NCBI RefSeq assembly: GCF_000245755.1
Contig: NZ_JH601088.1
Coordinates: 1,299,192-1,358,596, forward strand
Source of the DNA: Helcococcus kunzii ATCC 51366
GTDB lineage: Bacteria > Bacillota > Clostridia > Tissierellales > Peptoniphilaceae
Length of the DNA: 59,405 nucleotides
Direction of reading: 5' to 3'
The notes below the pieces were generated by a model. The model was given only the letters and a program-made list of their open reading frames with translations, was not told the origin of the DNA and made no database searches. The position numbers were made by a program, and so were the translations under genes. Positions 44,956-52,916 of the stretch are shown here, piece after piece; the stretch's first letter is position 1; every line of letters begins with the position of its first letter.

Positions 44956-45450
44956 ATGAAAGATATAAAAAAAGAAGATTTTCCATCAAGATTAAAAAAA
45001 ATCATGAATGATAGAAAAATTTCGCAAGCAGAATTATCAAAAATAACTAAAATCACCGCTTCATCTATTAGTGATTGGCTCAACGGAAAATATGAAGCTA
45101 AACAAGATAAGATAGATATAATAGCAACAGCTCTTAATATTAGTCCTGCTTGGCTACTTGGGTATGATGTACCTATGTTAAATGGAAATAAAAAGATTAT
45201 AAGCTATGATTTAACCCAATCCGAACAACAACTTTTAAAAAACTACAATTCAACTAATGAAAAAGGTAAAAAAAGAATAATGTCCACTTCAGAAGAGATG
45301 GTAGAACTATATCCTATAATTAACAGAGATGAAATTCTAAACTTTTTTTCCGATAATGACATGCAAGCTGCAGCTTTATCTGGTAAAAATTTAAATGATA
45401 TGTCTGATGAAGAACTTCATAGTCTTTATAGATTACTAAAGGATGAATAA
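44956..45450 (+). CDS. XRE-family lysogeny repressor (CI-like)
   Basis: The protein has 164 residues. The helix-turn-helix spans about residues 10-65 (ISQAELSKITKITASSISDWLNGKYEAKQDKI). The C-terminal half is helical, with no LexA-type peptidase motif. It is followed by an ImmA/IrrE-type metallopeptidase gene with a one-base overlap, which suggests derepression by proteolytic cleavage, as in ICEBs1 and related elements. Confidence 0.88.
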   Translation: MKDIKKEDFPSRLKKIMNDRKISQAELSKITKITASSISDWLNGKYEAKQDKIDIIATALNISPAWLLGYDVPMLNGNKKIISYDLTQSEQQLLKNYNSTNEKGKKRIMSTSEEMVELYPIINRDEILNFFSDNDMQAAALSGKNLNDMSDEELHSLYRLLKDE

Positions 45451-45866
45451 TGACAAAACAAGAAATTGATGATATTGTCAATGGATTAGTTGAGGTTGTT
45501 GGGTCTCGTAATGTCTATGACATTATAGATCACTTAAGTATAAAAGTTATTGTTAATTCTAAAATGAACACAATGTTTGTAAGACTTAAAGGTAAAGAAT
45601 ACATTTTTCTTTCTGAAAATGAACCACCAGAATTAATTGAATTTGCACTTGCACACGAAATTGGACACGCAATACTTCATGATATAGAAATGATTTACTT
45701 TTCTAGATTATGTATTTCAAAATCTAAGTATGAAAAAGAAGCTGATTATTTTGCTTTTAAGCTATTAAATAAAAGTATTGATAGAACATTAAACTATACA
45801 ATTGAAGAGTATGCTAAAGATTTATGTGTTAGTGAGGGGGTTATTAGATATATTATAGAAAAATAA
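45450..45866 (+). CDS. ImmA/IrrE-type metallopeptidase
   Basis: The protein has 138 residues. The zinc motif HEIGH is at residues 69-73 and a downstream glutamate lies in KYEKEADYFA. This family cleaves the partner repressor to trigger induction. It is coupled to the repressor gene. Confidence 0.9.
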   Translation: MTKQEIDDIVNGLVEVVGSRNVYDIIDHLSIKVIVNSKMNTMFVRLKGKEYIFLSENEPPELIEFALAHEIGHAILHDIEMIYFSRLCISKSKYEKEADYFAFKLLNKSIDRTLNYTIEEYAKDLCVSEGVIRYIIEK

Positions 45867-45888
45867 TTAATATAATATTGGAGGTGTA

Positions 45889-46224
45889 ATGAAATTTGGA
45901 ATAAGAAAACCTAGCTTAAAAAAGAGTTTTAAGGCAAGAACAACAGGAAAATTAAATAGACACATTAAAAAATCTATAAATCCTTTTTATGGTAAAAAGG
46001 GTATGGGATTTTTAAATAATCCTAAGAAATCTATGTATAATAAAGTTTATAATAAAACTTCCTCTTCATTTTTTGACATATTTAAAAGTTCAAACAATAA
46101 TAGCCATGGGATATTATGGTGGATTTTAATAGGTTGGTGGTATAAACTTATACTTTTCATTTTTTACATAGTATTTATTGCTTGGTGGAAAATTCCATTA
46201 AATTTTTTTAAAAGCAAAAAATAA
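45889..46224 (+). CDS. Small membrane protein of the lysogeny module
   Basis: The 111-residue protein has a very basic N-terminal half (about 60 residues, KKSFKARTTGKLNRHIKK) and a C-terminal tryptophan-rich hydrophobic region (ILWWILIGWWYKLILFIFYIVFIAWW). GGAGGTGTA precedes the ATG. Expressed with repressor and protease, it could be a superinfection-exclusion protein, but that is a guess from location. Confidence 0.6.
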   Translation: MKFGIRKPSLKKSFKARTTGKLNRHIKKSINPFYGKKGMGFLNNPKKSMYNKVYNKTSSSFFDIFKSSNNNSHGILWWILIGWWYKLILFIFYIVFIAWWKIPLNFFKSKK

Positions 46225-46233
46225 AAATAGAAT

Positions 46234-46306
46234 AAAAAAAAGCCCCTAATTGCTACCAACAATTAGAGACTTAAAAGAAAGAGTATATTGCTATACCCTA
46301 ATCACA
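46234..46306 (-). ncRNA. Candidate 73-nt small RNA opposite the integrase leader
   Basis: On the minus strand TTGTAT (46336-46341), 18 bases and TATAAT (46312-46317) form a promoter. The transcript would end at an 11-bp stem (GUCUCUAAUUG/CAAUUAGGGGC, two GU pairs, 46242-46270) followed by eight T (46234-46241). No frame is present. It overlaps the leader between the membrane protein gene and the integrase gene in antisense. An inverted repeat AGTATAT/ATATACT brackets the promoter. Confidence 0.6.
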
Positions 46307-46358
46307 ATAGAATTATAGCATATACTCCTCTTAAAATACAAGAAAGGAGTATTTTTTT

Positions 46359-47432
46359 ATGGCTAATATTAATGGTATATCTTATTTTTTATATAGAACT
46401 GAATCAAAAAAAATAAATTGGAGATATGAAATAAGATATAAAGAAACCAATAATCAATTAAAAAGAATTACCAAACAAGGATTTGAAAGTAAAAAAGAAG
46501 CAAACAACGCTGCTATAGAAGTAATAAATAGCCTAGTCATACGGGAAGATGTCGAAACTAATATAACTACTGTTAGCGAATTATTTGATACATATATCAA
46601 TAATTTAATTATAAGCGGCAGAAGTGATAAAACTATACAAATTAGATCTCAATCTAAAACATTTTATAAGAATTTGCTGCATTTAGATATTACAAAACTT
46701 AGAAAAATTGATTTACAAAATTTAATAAATAAAAGTTCTCATCTTGAATCCTCAACAATTAAAACATATTTAATAGCAATCAAAGGTGTATGTGAACTAG
46801 CTATTGACATGCATTTAATAAAAGATAATCCAACTGCAAAATTAAAGATATTTGAAAATGTTAAAAAGAAAAATAAAAAGAAGAAAAAAGATAGAATAAT
46901 ATTATCACCTGAAAGAATTAAAGAATTATATCTATTCCTTAAACCTTTCAATATTGAATTGGCACTAATGATGTTAATTCAAGGAACATGTGGGCTTAGA
47001 TTTGGAGAAGTTTTTTCTTTAAGATATATAGATGTAAAAAATGGATCTTTAAGAATTGAAGTGCAAGATATTGACGAAAGTTTAAAAACTGTAAATTCAT
47101 ATAGAATAGTACCTGTTCCAGAATACACTCTAAATGAAATAAAAGTATTTATGAAGAAAGGATTAAATATTAGCGGTAAACTCTTTAATCACTACAAAAG
47201 AGATTCTGCGATCGGAACAATAAATAGAAAATTAAAACGATTTATGCCTAATTTATCTACTCATGATTTAAGACATAGCTATGGATCTAATTTAATAGTT
47301 GAAGGAGTAGACCTTCCAACTATTGCAAAATTGATGGGCGATACCTTAGAAACTATAATTGATACTTATATACATTCTACAGATGAAGGAATGAATAAAG
47401 CAAAGGATGCGATAAAATCGTTAAATTTATAA
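46359..47432 (+). CDS. Tyrosine recombinase (phage integrase)
   Basis: The protein has 357 residues. The N-terminal arm-binding and SAM-like domains are followed by the catalytic domain, with R near residue 213 (TCGLRFGEV), H302-x-x-R305-H306 (HDLRHSYGSNL) and the nucleophile Y337 (DTYIHST). AAGGAG precedes the ATG. It integrates and, with an excision factor, excises the prophage. It ends at the GTCACGG repeats of the right end. Confidence 0.95.
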   Translation: MANINGISYFLYRTESKKINWRYEIRYKETNNQLKRITKQGFESKKEANNAAIEVINSLVIREDVETNITTVSELFDTYINNLIISGRSDKTIQIRSQSKTFYKNLLHLDITKLRKIDLQNLINKSSHLESSTIKTYLIAIKGVCELAIDMHLIKDNPTAKLKIFENVKKKNKKKKKDRIILSPERIKELYLFLKPFNIELALMMLIQGTCGLRFGEVFSLRYIDVKNGSLRIEVQDIDESLKTVNSYRIVPVPEYTLNEIKVFMKKGLNISGKLFNHYKRDSAIGTINRKLKRFMPNLSTHDLRHSYGSNLIVEGVDLPTIAKLMGDTLETIIDTYIHSTDEGMNKAKDAIKSLNL

Positions 47433-47452
47433 CGTCACGGCGTTGTCACGGT
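47429..47452. repeat. Terminal GTCACGG repeat pair, right end
   Basis: ATAACGTCACGG, four bases and GTCACGGT, overlapping the integrase stop codon; 21 of 24 bases match the copy at 11157-11180. Two heptamers again lie 11 bases apart. Confidence 0.6.
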
Positions 47453-47463
47453 CACATTCTCGG

Positions 47464-47526
47464 AACGTTGAAATTTAGCGATTTATTTCCCTATTTTATT
47501 TTCATATTGATAATAAAAAAATATAA
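47464..47526 (-). pseudogene. Relic of an OGG-type glycosylase gene 3' end
   Basis: On the minus strand the sequence reads SYIFYYQYENKIGK and stop, then about 20 matching bases. The intact gene at 48777 ends QYLFYYARENKIGK and stop, with the same downstream bases. Differences include synonymous codons, so it is a diverged homologous copy. It includes the candidate right attachment core (47502-47516). Confidence 0.75.
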
Positions 47527-47623
47527 CTTTAAAAAAGCTCCTAGGGAATACGTTCTACTTAATAAATGTTTTTTAGCAACTACATATTGTATATATAACT
47601 TAAAATATACTTTAATCAGTACA

Positions 47624-47725
47624 TTGACAATATAATATATTTAAGGATATAATTGTCTTGACAGAGTTGCCTATGCTTATTTAAGATTTTTAGGGACCAG
47701 ACCGAGACTGCTCGGTCTTTTTTTT
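47624..47725 (+). ncRNA. Candidate abiF-type RNA upstream of the Abi gene
   Basis: TTGACA (47624-47629), 18 bases and TATAAT (47648-47653) drive a transcript from about 47660. It ends at AGACCGAG-actg-CTCGGTCT (47699-47718) and a run of T, ten bases before the Abi start codon. A short terminated RNA directly upstream of an Abi_2/AbiF gene is the described setting of the abiF RNA motif. Confidence 0.6.
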
Positions 47726-47735
47726 AGGAGAAAAT

Positions 47736-48614
47736 ATGGAATTAAAAGAACCATTAAATTTTGATAAACAAATTAATAGACTTAAAGAACATAAATTACG
47801 TATTGATGACCCTGATTATGCTAAATCTATTCTTAAAGAAATAAATTATTATAGATTTACTGGATACGCATTAGAATTTAGAAAAAATAAGTGTGATAGT
47901 AATTTTATAGATAATACTAACTTTAATATGATTTATGATATTTATAGGTTTGATGAAGATTTAAGGCTATTACTATTAGAATACTTGCTTAAAATCGAAA
48001 TTTATTATAGAACACAAATATCTTAAGGGTTTTCGTTGAATAAATGTAAAAATTCCCCACACGATCAACATTATGATATAAATAATTATTATAATAAGAC
48101 TAGCATTAAAAAAATATGGAGTTCTATTGAAAGAGAAATCGGATATAACAAAGACTCTGATGTTGTAAAACATCATAATACCAATTACGGCAAAAAAATG
48201 CCTCTTTGGGTTTTAGTTGAATTAATTTCTTTCTCAAATTTATCAAAATATTATAATTCATTATATACATGGGACCAAAAAATAATTGCAAATTTGGTCG
48301 GTTTTAACAATAACAACCTTTCAAATTGGTTACATTGTATGTCAGTATTAAGAAATATGTGTGCCCATAATAACAGATTATATAATAAGACATTTAGACC
48401 AGCTACAAAATTAACAAAAGGATTTTTGAGATTTAATCCAGATATAAAAAATGATAGCTTATTTGCTTATATAATTACACTTAGTAGATTATTGCCCAAT
48501 AAACCGCTAAAGAAAGACTTCAAAGTTTCGTTTATAAACCTAATTAATTCCTATAAAGAAAAAGTAAATTTTGAAAAGATAGGTCTAGTTGACAATTATA
48601 TAAAATTATTATAA
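47736..48614 (+). pseudogene. Abi_2 (AbiD/AbiF) family abortive infection gene, interrupted by one stop codon
   Basis: The reading frame runs MELKEPLNFDKQINRLKEHKLRI... to a TAA at 48024. It then continues in the same frame (GFSLNKCKNSPHDQHY... to the end at 48612). Both parts match one Abi_2 protein of about 290 residues, including RFTGYALEFR and the conserved LPLW-like (MPLWVLVELISF) and LRNMCAHNNRLYN (RxxxxH HEPN-like) blocks. The stop replaces a position that could be tyrosine (one base change). A TTG at 48036 could restart translation. It may be truly inactive, a phase-variable or lab change, or a sequence error. Confidence 0.8.
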
Positions 48615-48615
48615 A

Positions 48616-48757
48616 AATATCCCCTACCACTCTCTCCTGATAAGGGATATAAATAAAGTACAGAGTTTTAATATCTCCGAAATTATTATATTATAAAATA
48701 CACTCTGGTTTTTATAAATAAATACAATAAATGAGAATTTTACAGCTACCACTTACC
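48616..48757. other. Gene-free interval with terminator-like hairpins after the Abi gene
   Basis: ATATCCC pairs with GGGATAT (48621-48653), and CAGAGT with ACTCTG ahead of GTTTTT (48661-48714). Either may end the Abi transcript. Confidence 0.45.
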
Positions 48758-48776
48758 AACATTGAAATTTAGCGAC

Positions 48777-49676
48777 TTATTTCCCAATCTTATTCTCCCT
48801 AGCATAGTAAAATAAATATTGTTGAGCAATTCCTTTATGCTCTCCGAATAAATCTTCACTATATATCAGAATTTGTTTATTTGGAATTGTCTTTTTGATG
48901 TACAATGTTTCCATTAATCTTTTCACCCAGACATCTACAGGAAATGTATTTCCTCTAGCATAACCAAATAGCAAAATACAATCTCTTACTTTTGGGCCAA
49001 CTCCTGGCAAAGCTAGTAAATTATCTCCAAGAGTTTGATCATCTAATTGATTGCTAAAATTTTCTGGATTTTCTAAATATAATCTTGAAGTTAGCACTAT
49101 TCTTTCATTTCTAAATCCAACTCTGCATATTTCCTTGATTTCTAGAGGATCTGCTGAAGCTAATTTTTCAGGCGTTGGAAATGAATAATATCTTTGACCT
49201 TTGTATTCTTGAATAAATTCGCCATAAGTTTCAGATAAAAGTCTTATAGAATTTTTTATCCTTGGGATTTGATTGTTCGCAGAAATTATAAATGAAATAA
49301 TCATCTCAAACTCTTCTTGTCTAAGTATTCTAATGCCATAACCAAATTCTATTGCTTCCTTTAAGCTAGTATTTAGTTTGTATGCAGCAGTTTTCGCCAA
49401 TTCAAGTTTAAGACTATCATAATCTCTATTCAAGTCAAAATAGTTATGCCAGATATTTACGAAATCTTCTTTGTTTGTATTATAAATTATTAAATCGTCA
49501 CTGGCATCTTTGATAAGCTCTATAACTCTACCATAAGCAACGATAATATAAGAATTATCGACAGTCTTTTCCCATCTAAATGCTTGACCACATTCAAATA
49601 TATGTGTTAAATCAAAATTCTTTAATCCCTTAACTTTAATACCACCGTCAAACTCTTCAATAATATAGTTTTCCAT
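48777..49676 (-). CDS. 8-oxoguanine DNA glycosylase/AP lyase (OGG1 type)
   Basis: The protein has 299 residues. The N-terminal OGG domain (1-110) contains HIFECGQAFRWEK. The helix-hairpin-helix is LPGVGPKVRDC with catalytic K229, and the catalytic aspartate is D248 in PVDVW. It removes 8-oxoguanine opposite cytosine and nicks the strand. Its 3' end (48758-48799) is repeated imperfectly at 47464-47526 and is the likely insertion target for mobile DNA here. Confidence 0.93.
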   Translation of the reverse strand: MENYIIEEFDGGIKVKGLKNFDLTHIFECGQAFRWEKTVDNSYIIVAYGRVIELIKDASDDLIIYNTNKEDFVNIWHNYFDLNRDYDSLKLELAKTAAYKLNTSLKEAIEFGYGIRILRQEEFEMIISFIISANNQIPRIKNSIRLLSETYGEFIQEYKGQRYYSFPTPEKLASADPLEIKEICRVGFRNERIVLTSRLYLENPENFSNQLDDQTLGDNLLALPGVGPKVRDCILLFGYARGNTFPVDVWVKRLMETLYIKKTIPNKQILIYSEDLFGEHKGIAQQYLFYYARENKIGK

Positions 49677-49711
49677 TTCCTCTCCCTCTTGCCTTAAGAT
49701 TAAACTCCTAA

Positions 49712-50581
49712 CTATTCTTCAATCTCATAAGCATGTACAACATATCTTCCTTCATCTGTATCATTATCACATGTAGATAAAGTGACAATTTTCGTATCTT
49801 CACTAAACTTATAATCCACACCAAAATCATGTGTCGATTTATTTTTTATATTTTTTAAATAATCTACCCAAATTCTCTTATCTCTATTTGCTTCCATATA
49901 GTCATTTGAAATGTTTGAATAATATCCTGAGAAAATACGATATTTCTTATACCCTTCCTCAGTGTAGATTTCAATAATATGTTCTTTTTTAGAATTAACA
50001 AACTCTTCATTATCGAAATTCAATATCAACTTAAACATTGGTGCATATTTTTCTGGATTTGTCCTCAAATTGTGACCAAATACTGTTGTATTCATATCAG
50101 AAAAATCAGGATTATTCCAACCATTTAAAAATATATTTCCAGGTCTTGACCAATTACCATCCAAATCTCTAAATAGATAATAATCATTATCTTCCTTGGT
50201 ATATAAAATTGGGTAATCAATCTTTACACCTTCAACCTTTATATATCCAATAATATCCTTATTTCTCTCTTTTAATTTAGCGACAACTTCTTTTGCAACT
50301 TGATCCCTACTTTTCTTAGGAATGTTTATCTCTTCTTTATTTTCATCTTTATTGCCAGTACTATTTTTAACTCCTGTAACATTATTTATCCCAGCAACAT
50401 CACTTTTATTAAGTATATTTTCTTCGATACTAGAAACTTCTTCTGTAATTTTTTTCAACGCTTTTGTTGACTTATAATTTTGGTAATAATATGATCCAAT
50501 ATTATAAAGGCTATAAATAATTATTGCGACTAACACTAATTGAACTATTGTTAATACAATATTCTTTTTCTTTTTATTCAT
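49712..50581 (-). CDS. Class B sortase
   Basis: The ATG at 50581 behind AGGAGGCGAA gives 289 residues; an in-frame ATG 15 bases upstream has no site. An N-terminal signal anchor (NIVLTIVQLVLVAIIIYSLY) precedes an extracellular domain. The active site comprises the histidine of FGHNL, the cysteine of TLSTC (residue 271) and the arginine of EGRYVVHA (residue 279). Insertions before the cysteine suit class B. It attaches surface proteins or pilins to the wall, but no obvious substrate is adjacent. Confidence 0.92.
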   Translation of the reverse strand: MNKKKKNIVLTIVQLVLVAIIIYSLYNIGSYYYQNYKSTKALKKITEEVSSIEENILNKSDVAGINNVTGVKNSTGNKDENKEEINIPKKSRDQVAKEVVAKLKERNKDIIGYIKVEGVKIDYPILYTKEDNDYYLFRDLDGNWSRPGNIFLNGWNNPDFSDMNTTVFGHNLRTNPEKYAPMFKLILNFDNEEFVNSKKEHIIEIYTEEGYKKYRIFSGYYSNISNDYMEANRDKRIWVDYLKNIKNKSTHDFGVDYKFSEDTKIVTLSTCDNDTDEGRYVVHAYEIEE

Positions 50582-50624
50582 TTCGCCTCCTATCACTTTT
50601 TCATTATACTATAAATGTGTAAAG

Positions 50625-50685
50625 ACTCAAATAAATGTTAATCAGTTAACATTTATTTGAAATGTTAACGGTTTTTGAGTATCAT
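50625..50685. promoter_or_regulatory. Shared operator between divergent sortase and galTK promoters
   Basis: TCAAATAAATGTTAA (50627-50641) and TTAACATTTATTTGA (50646-50660) form a perfect 15-bp inverted repeat with a 4-base spacer; AATGTTAAC repeats at 50661-50669. It overlaps the -35 of galT (TTGAAA 50657-50662, 17 bases, TATCAT 50680-50685). It also overlaps that of the sortase (TTGAGT at 50625-50630 and TATAAT 16 bases on, minus strand). Confidence 0.7.
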
Positions 50686-50715
50686 AAAAATGAGACTAAA
50701 ACACAAGGAGATCGT

Positions 50716-51705
50716 ATGGCTGAATTTAGATATAACCCACTATTAGATGATTGGACAATTGTAAATGGAGATAGACAGTTTAGACCTGATATGCCTAAGG
50801 ATTATTGCGCCTTTTGCCCTGGTTCTAAGCAAATTAAGGACGATTATAAAGTATTAAAATATGATAATGATTGGCCTTCAATGATGGAAAATCCTCCTCA
50901 ACCGGATGATGTAGCTACGGATTTTTATAAGACTGCAAAATCATATGGTAAGGCTGAGGTAATTTTATATTCATCAGATCATAATGCATCATTATGGCAT
51001 TTACCAATAGATCATATCAAGGAAATCGTAGCTTTATGGAAAGAACGTTTCATAGAAATAAAAAAAGATAAACATATCAAATATATTTTACCTTTTGAAA
51101 ACAGAGGAAAAGAAGTAGGAACGACACAAATTCACCCTCATGGTCAAATATATGGTTATGGATTTTTACCTTTAAGAATTAGAGTTGAATTAGAAAATTC
51201 AAAAAAATATTATGAAGAAAATCAAAAATCATTAATTCTAAAAATCCGTGATGAAGAAATAAAAGAAAACAAGAGAATTATCTTAGAAAATGATAGTTTT
51301 GTTGCATTTTTACCTTTTTATACCGATTATCCATTTGGACTATATATCGTACCAAAAGTTGACGACATTTATACATTTGAAGATTTTGATGAAAAAATCT
51401 CAACAGACTTTGCAATTATCTTAAAAGAAACACAAGCAACTTTTGACACTCTATATGATAAACCATTCCCATATATGATGGGAATTTATCAAACACCAAT
51501 AAATAGCGAATTAGAAGAGAAATCAAAGAAATATTATAATTTCCACGTTAAATTCTTCCCACCTTTAAGAGGAGAAAATTCAATCAAATGGAACGCTTCT
51601 TCTGAGACTGCTGCTTGGGCAAAGACTAATCCAAGAAAAGTGGAAGAAACATCTGAAGAGCTTAGACAAACATATAAAAAATATAAAGAAAATGAAGGTA
51701 AGTAA
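50716..51705 (+). CDS. galT: Galactose-1-phosphate uridylyltransferase
   Basis: The start at 50716 (329 residues, beginning MAEFRYNPLLDDW) follows CAAGGAGATCGT. The active-site motif HPHGQ (TQIHPHGQIYGYG) and the zinc-type cysteines CAFCPG near residue 35 identify it. It exchanges UDP between glucose and galactose in the Leloir pathway. It is followed by galK with a one-base gap. Confidence 0.95.
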   Translation: MAEFRYNPLLDDWTIVNGDRQFRPDMPKDYCAFCPGSKQIKDDYKVLKYDNDWPSMMENPPQPDDVATDFYKTAKSYGKAEVILYSSDHNASLWHLPIDHIKEIVALWKERFIEIKKDKHIKYILPFENRGKEVGTTQIHPHGQIYGYGFLPLRIRVELENSKKYYEENQKSLILKIRDEEIKENKRIILENDSFVAFLPFYTDYPFGLYIVPKVDDIYTFEDFDEKISTDFAIILKETQATFDTLYDKPFPYMMGIYQTPINSELEEKSKKYYNFHVKFFPPLRGENSIKWNASSETAAWAKTNPRKVEETSEELRQTYKKYKENEGK

Positions 51706-51706
51706 A

Positions 51707-52870
51707 ATGGAAATCAAAGAATTACAATCAAAATTTATCGAAAAATTTGGAGAAAATGATAAAGAAATAAAAAGATTTTTCTCTCCTAGTAGAATAAATA
51801 TTATAGGTGAACATATCGACTATAACGGCGGTAAAGTATTTCCTTGTGCATTAGAAATAGGTACATACGCAATCGCAAGAAAAAATGACGATAATGTTCT
51901 AAATCTATATAGTCTAAATATGGAAAATAATGGAAAAATTGACATAGATGATCTTGTATATAAAAAAGAAAATGATTGGATGAATTATGCCGCGGGAATG
52001 GCTAAATATATTAAAGAAAGCGGATTTAACATTGGAGGATTGGACGTATTAGTTTACGGAAATATTCCAAATGGATCTGGATTATCTTCATCAGCATCAC
52101 TTGAAATGCTAATCGGAGAAATCTTTAATATTTTCTATAACGAAAAGAAAATTGATAGAACAAAACTTTCTTTATTAGGTCAAGATACAGAAAATAAATT
52201 CTTTGGATTAAATACAGGTATTATGGATCAATTTATCATAGCAAATGGTAAGAAAGATCACGCGCTACTTTTAGATACAAATACTTTAGAATTTGAACAC
52301 TATCCATTCGATTTAAAAGACAATAAAATTGTAATCTTAAATACAAATAAAAGAAGAGAATTAAAAGATTCCAAATATAACGAAAGAAGAGCACAATGTG
52401 ATGAAGCTGTTTCTATCTTAAAAAACTATAAAGATATTAAATATCTTTGTGAATTAGGAGAAGAAGATTTACATCTACTTGAAAACATTCCTGATGAAAT
52501 AGTTAGAAATAGAGCAAAACATGCAATTTTAGAAAATGCGCGCGTTAAAGAAGCTGCACAAGCTCTTCAAGATGGAAATATTGAACAACTTGGGAAACTC
52601 TTAATAGAATCTAATGATTCATTAAGAGAATTATATGAAGTTTCCGGAGAACATCTGGATTCAATTACAAAACATTCCAACGAATTCGAATATTGCCTAG
52701 GCGCAAGAATGACAGGCGCAGGATTTGGTGGTTGTGGAATCGCAATCGTAAAAGAAGATAAAATCGAAGAATTCAAAAAATATGTATTTGAAAAATACAA
52801 AGAAGACACTGGTCTTGAAGCTGAATTTATCAGCTCAAACGTTGGTGAATCAGTACATGAGATAAAATAG
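51707..52870 (+). CDS. galK: Galactokinase
   Basis: The start at 51707 (387 residues, beginning MEIKELQSKF) follows AAGGTAAGT. GHMP-kinase motifs are present: the galactose signature SRINIIGEHIDYNGG, the ATP loop PNGSGLSSSASLE and the C-terminal RMTGAGFGGCGIAIV. It phosphorylates galactose at C1. No galE or galM is in view. Confidence 0.96.
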   Translation: MEIKELQSKFIEKFGENDKEIKRFFSPSRINIIGEHIDYNGGKVFPCALEIGTYAIARKNDDNVLNLYSLNMENNGKIDIDDLVYKKENDWMNYAAGMAKYIKESGFNIGGLDVLVYGNIPNGSGLSSSASLEMLIGEIFNIFYNEKKIDRTKLSLLGQDTENKFFGLNTGIMDQFIIANGKKDHALLLDTNTLEFEHYPFDLKDNKIVILNTNKRRELKDSKYNERRAQCDEAVSILKNYKDIKYLCELGEEDLHLLENIPDEIVRNRAKHAILENARVKEAAQALQDGNIEQLGKLLIESNDSLRELYEVSGEHLDSITKHSNEFEYCLGARMTGAGFGGCGIAIVKEDKIEEFKKYVFEKYKEDTGLEAEFISSNVGESVHEIK

Positions 52871-52881
52871 AATATAAATTT

Positions 52882-52916
52882 AGCTGATGCAAAATAATCA
52901 CGCATCAGCTTTTTTA
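52882..52916 (+). terminator. Terminator of galTK (bidirectional)
   Basis: AGCTGATGC and GCATCAGCT form a perfect 9-bp stem followed by TTTTTT, which overlaps the stop codon of the convergent hemW gene. Confidence 0.85.

Larger units (their letters stand above)
11044..47516. mobile_element. Siphovirus-type prophage (about 36.5 kb)
   Basis: A full temperate phage gene order is present: integrase and repressor at the right end, leftward early, replication, packaging, head, tail and lysis modules, and holin at the left end. Every essential module has an intact open frame, so the prophage looks complete. Best candidate ends are the near-identical 15-mers TCATATTG(G/A)TAATAA at 11044-11058 and 47502-47516. 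Just inside each end is a related 24-base repeat with paired GTCACGG motifs. Exact ends are uncertain because the core is short and AT-rich. Confidence 0.85.
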
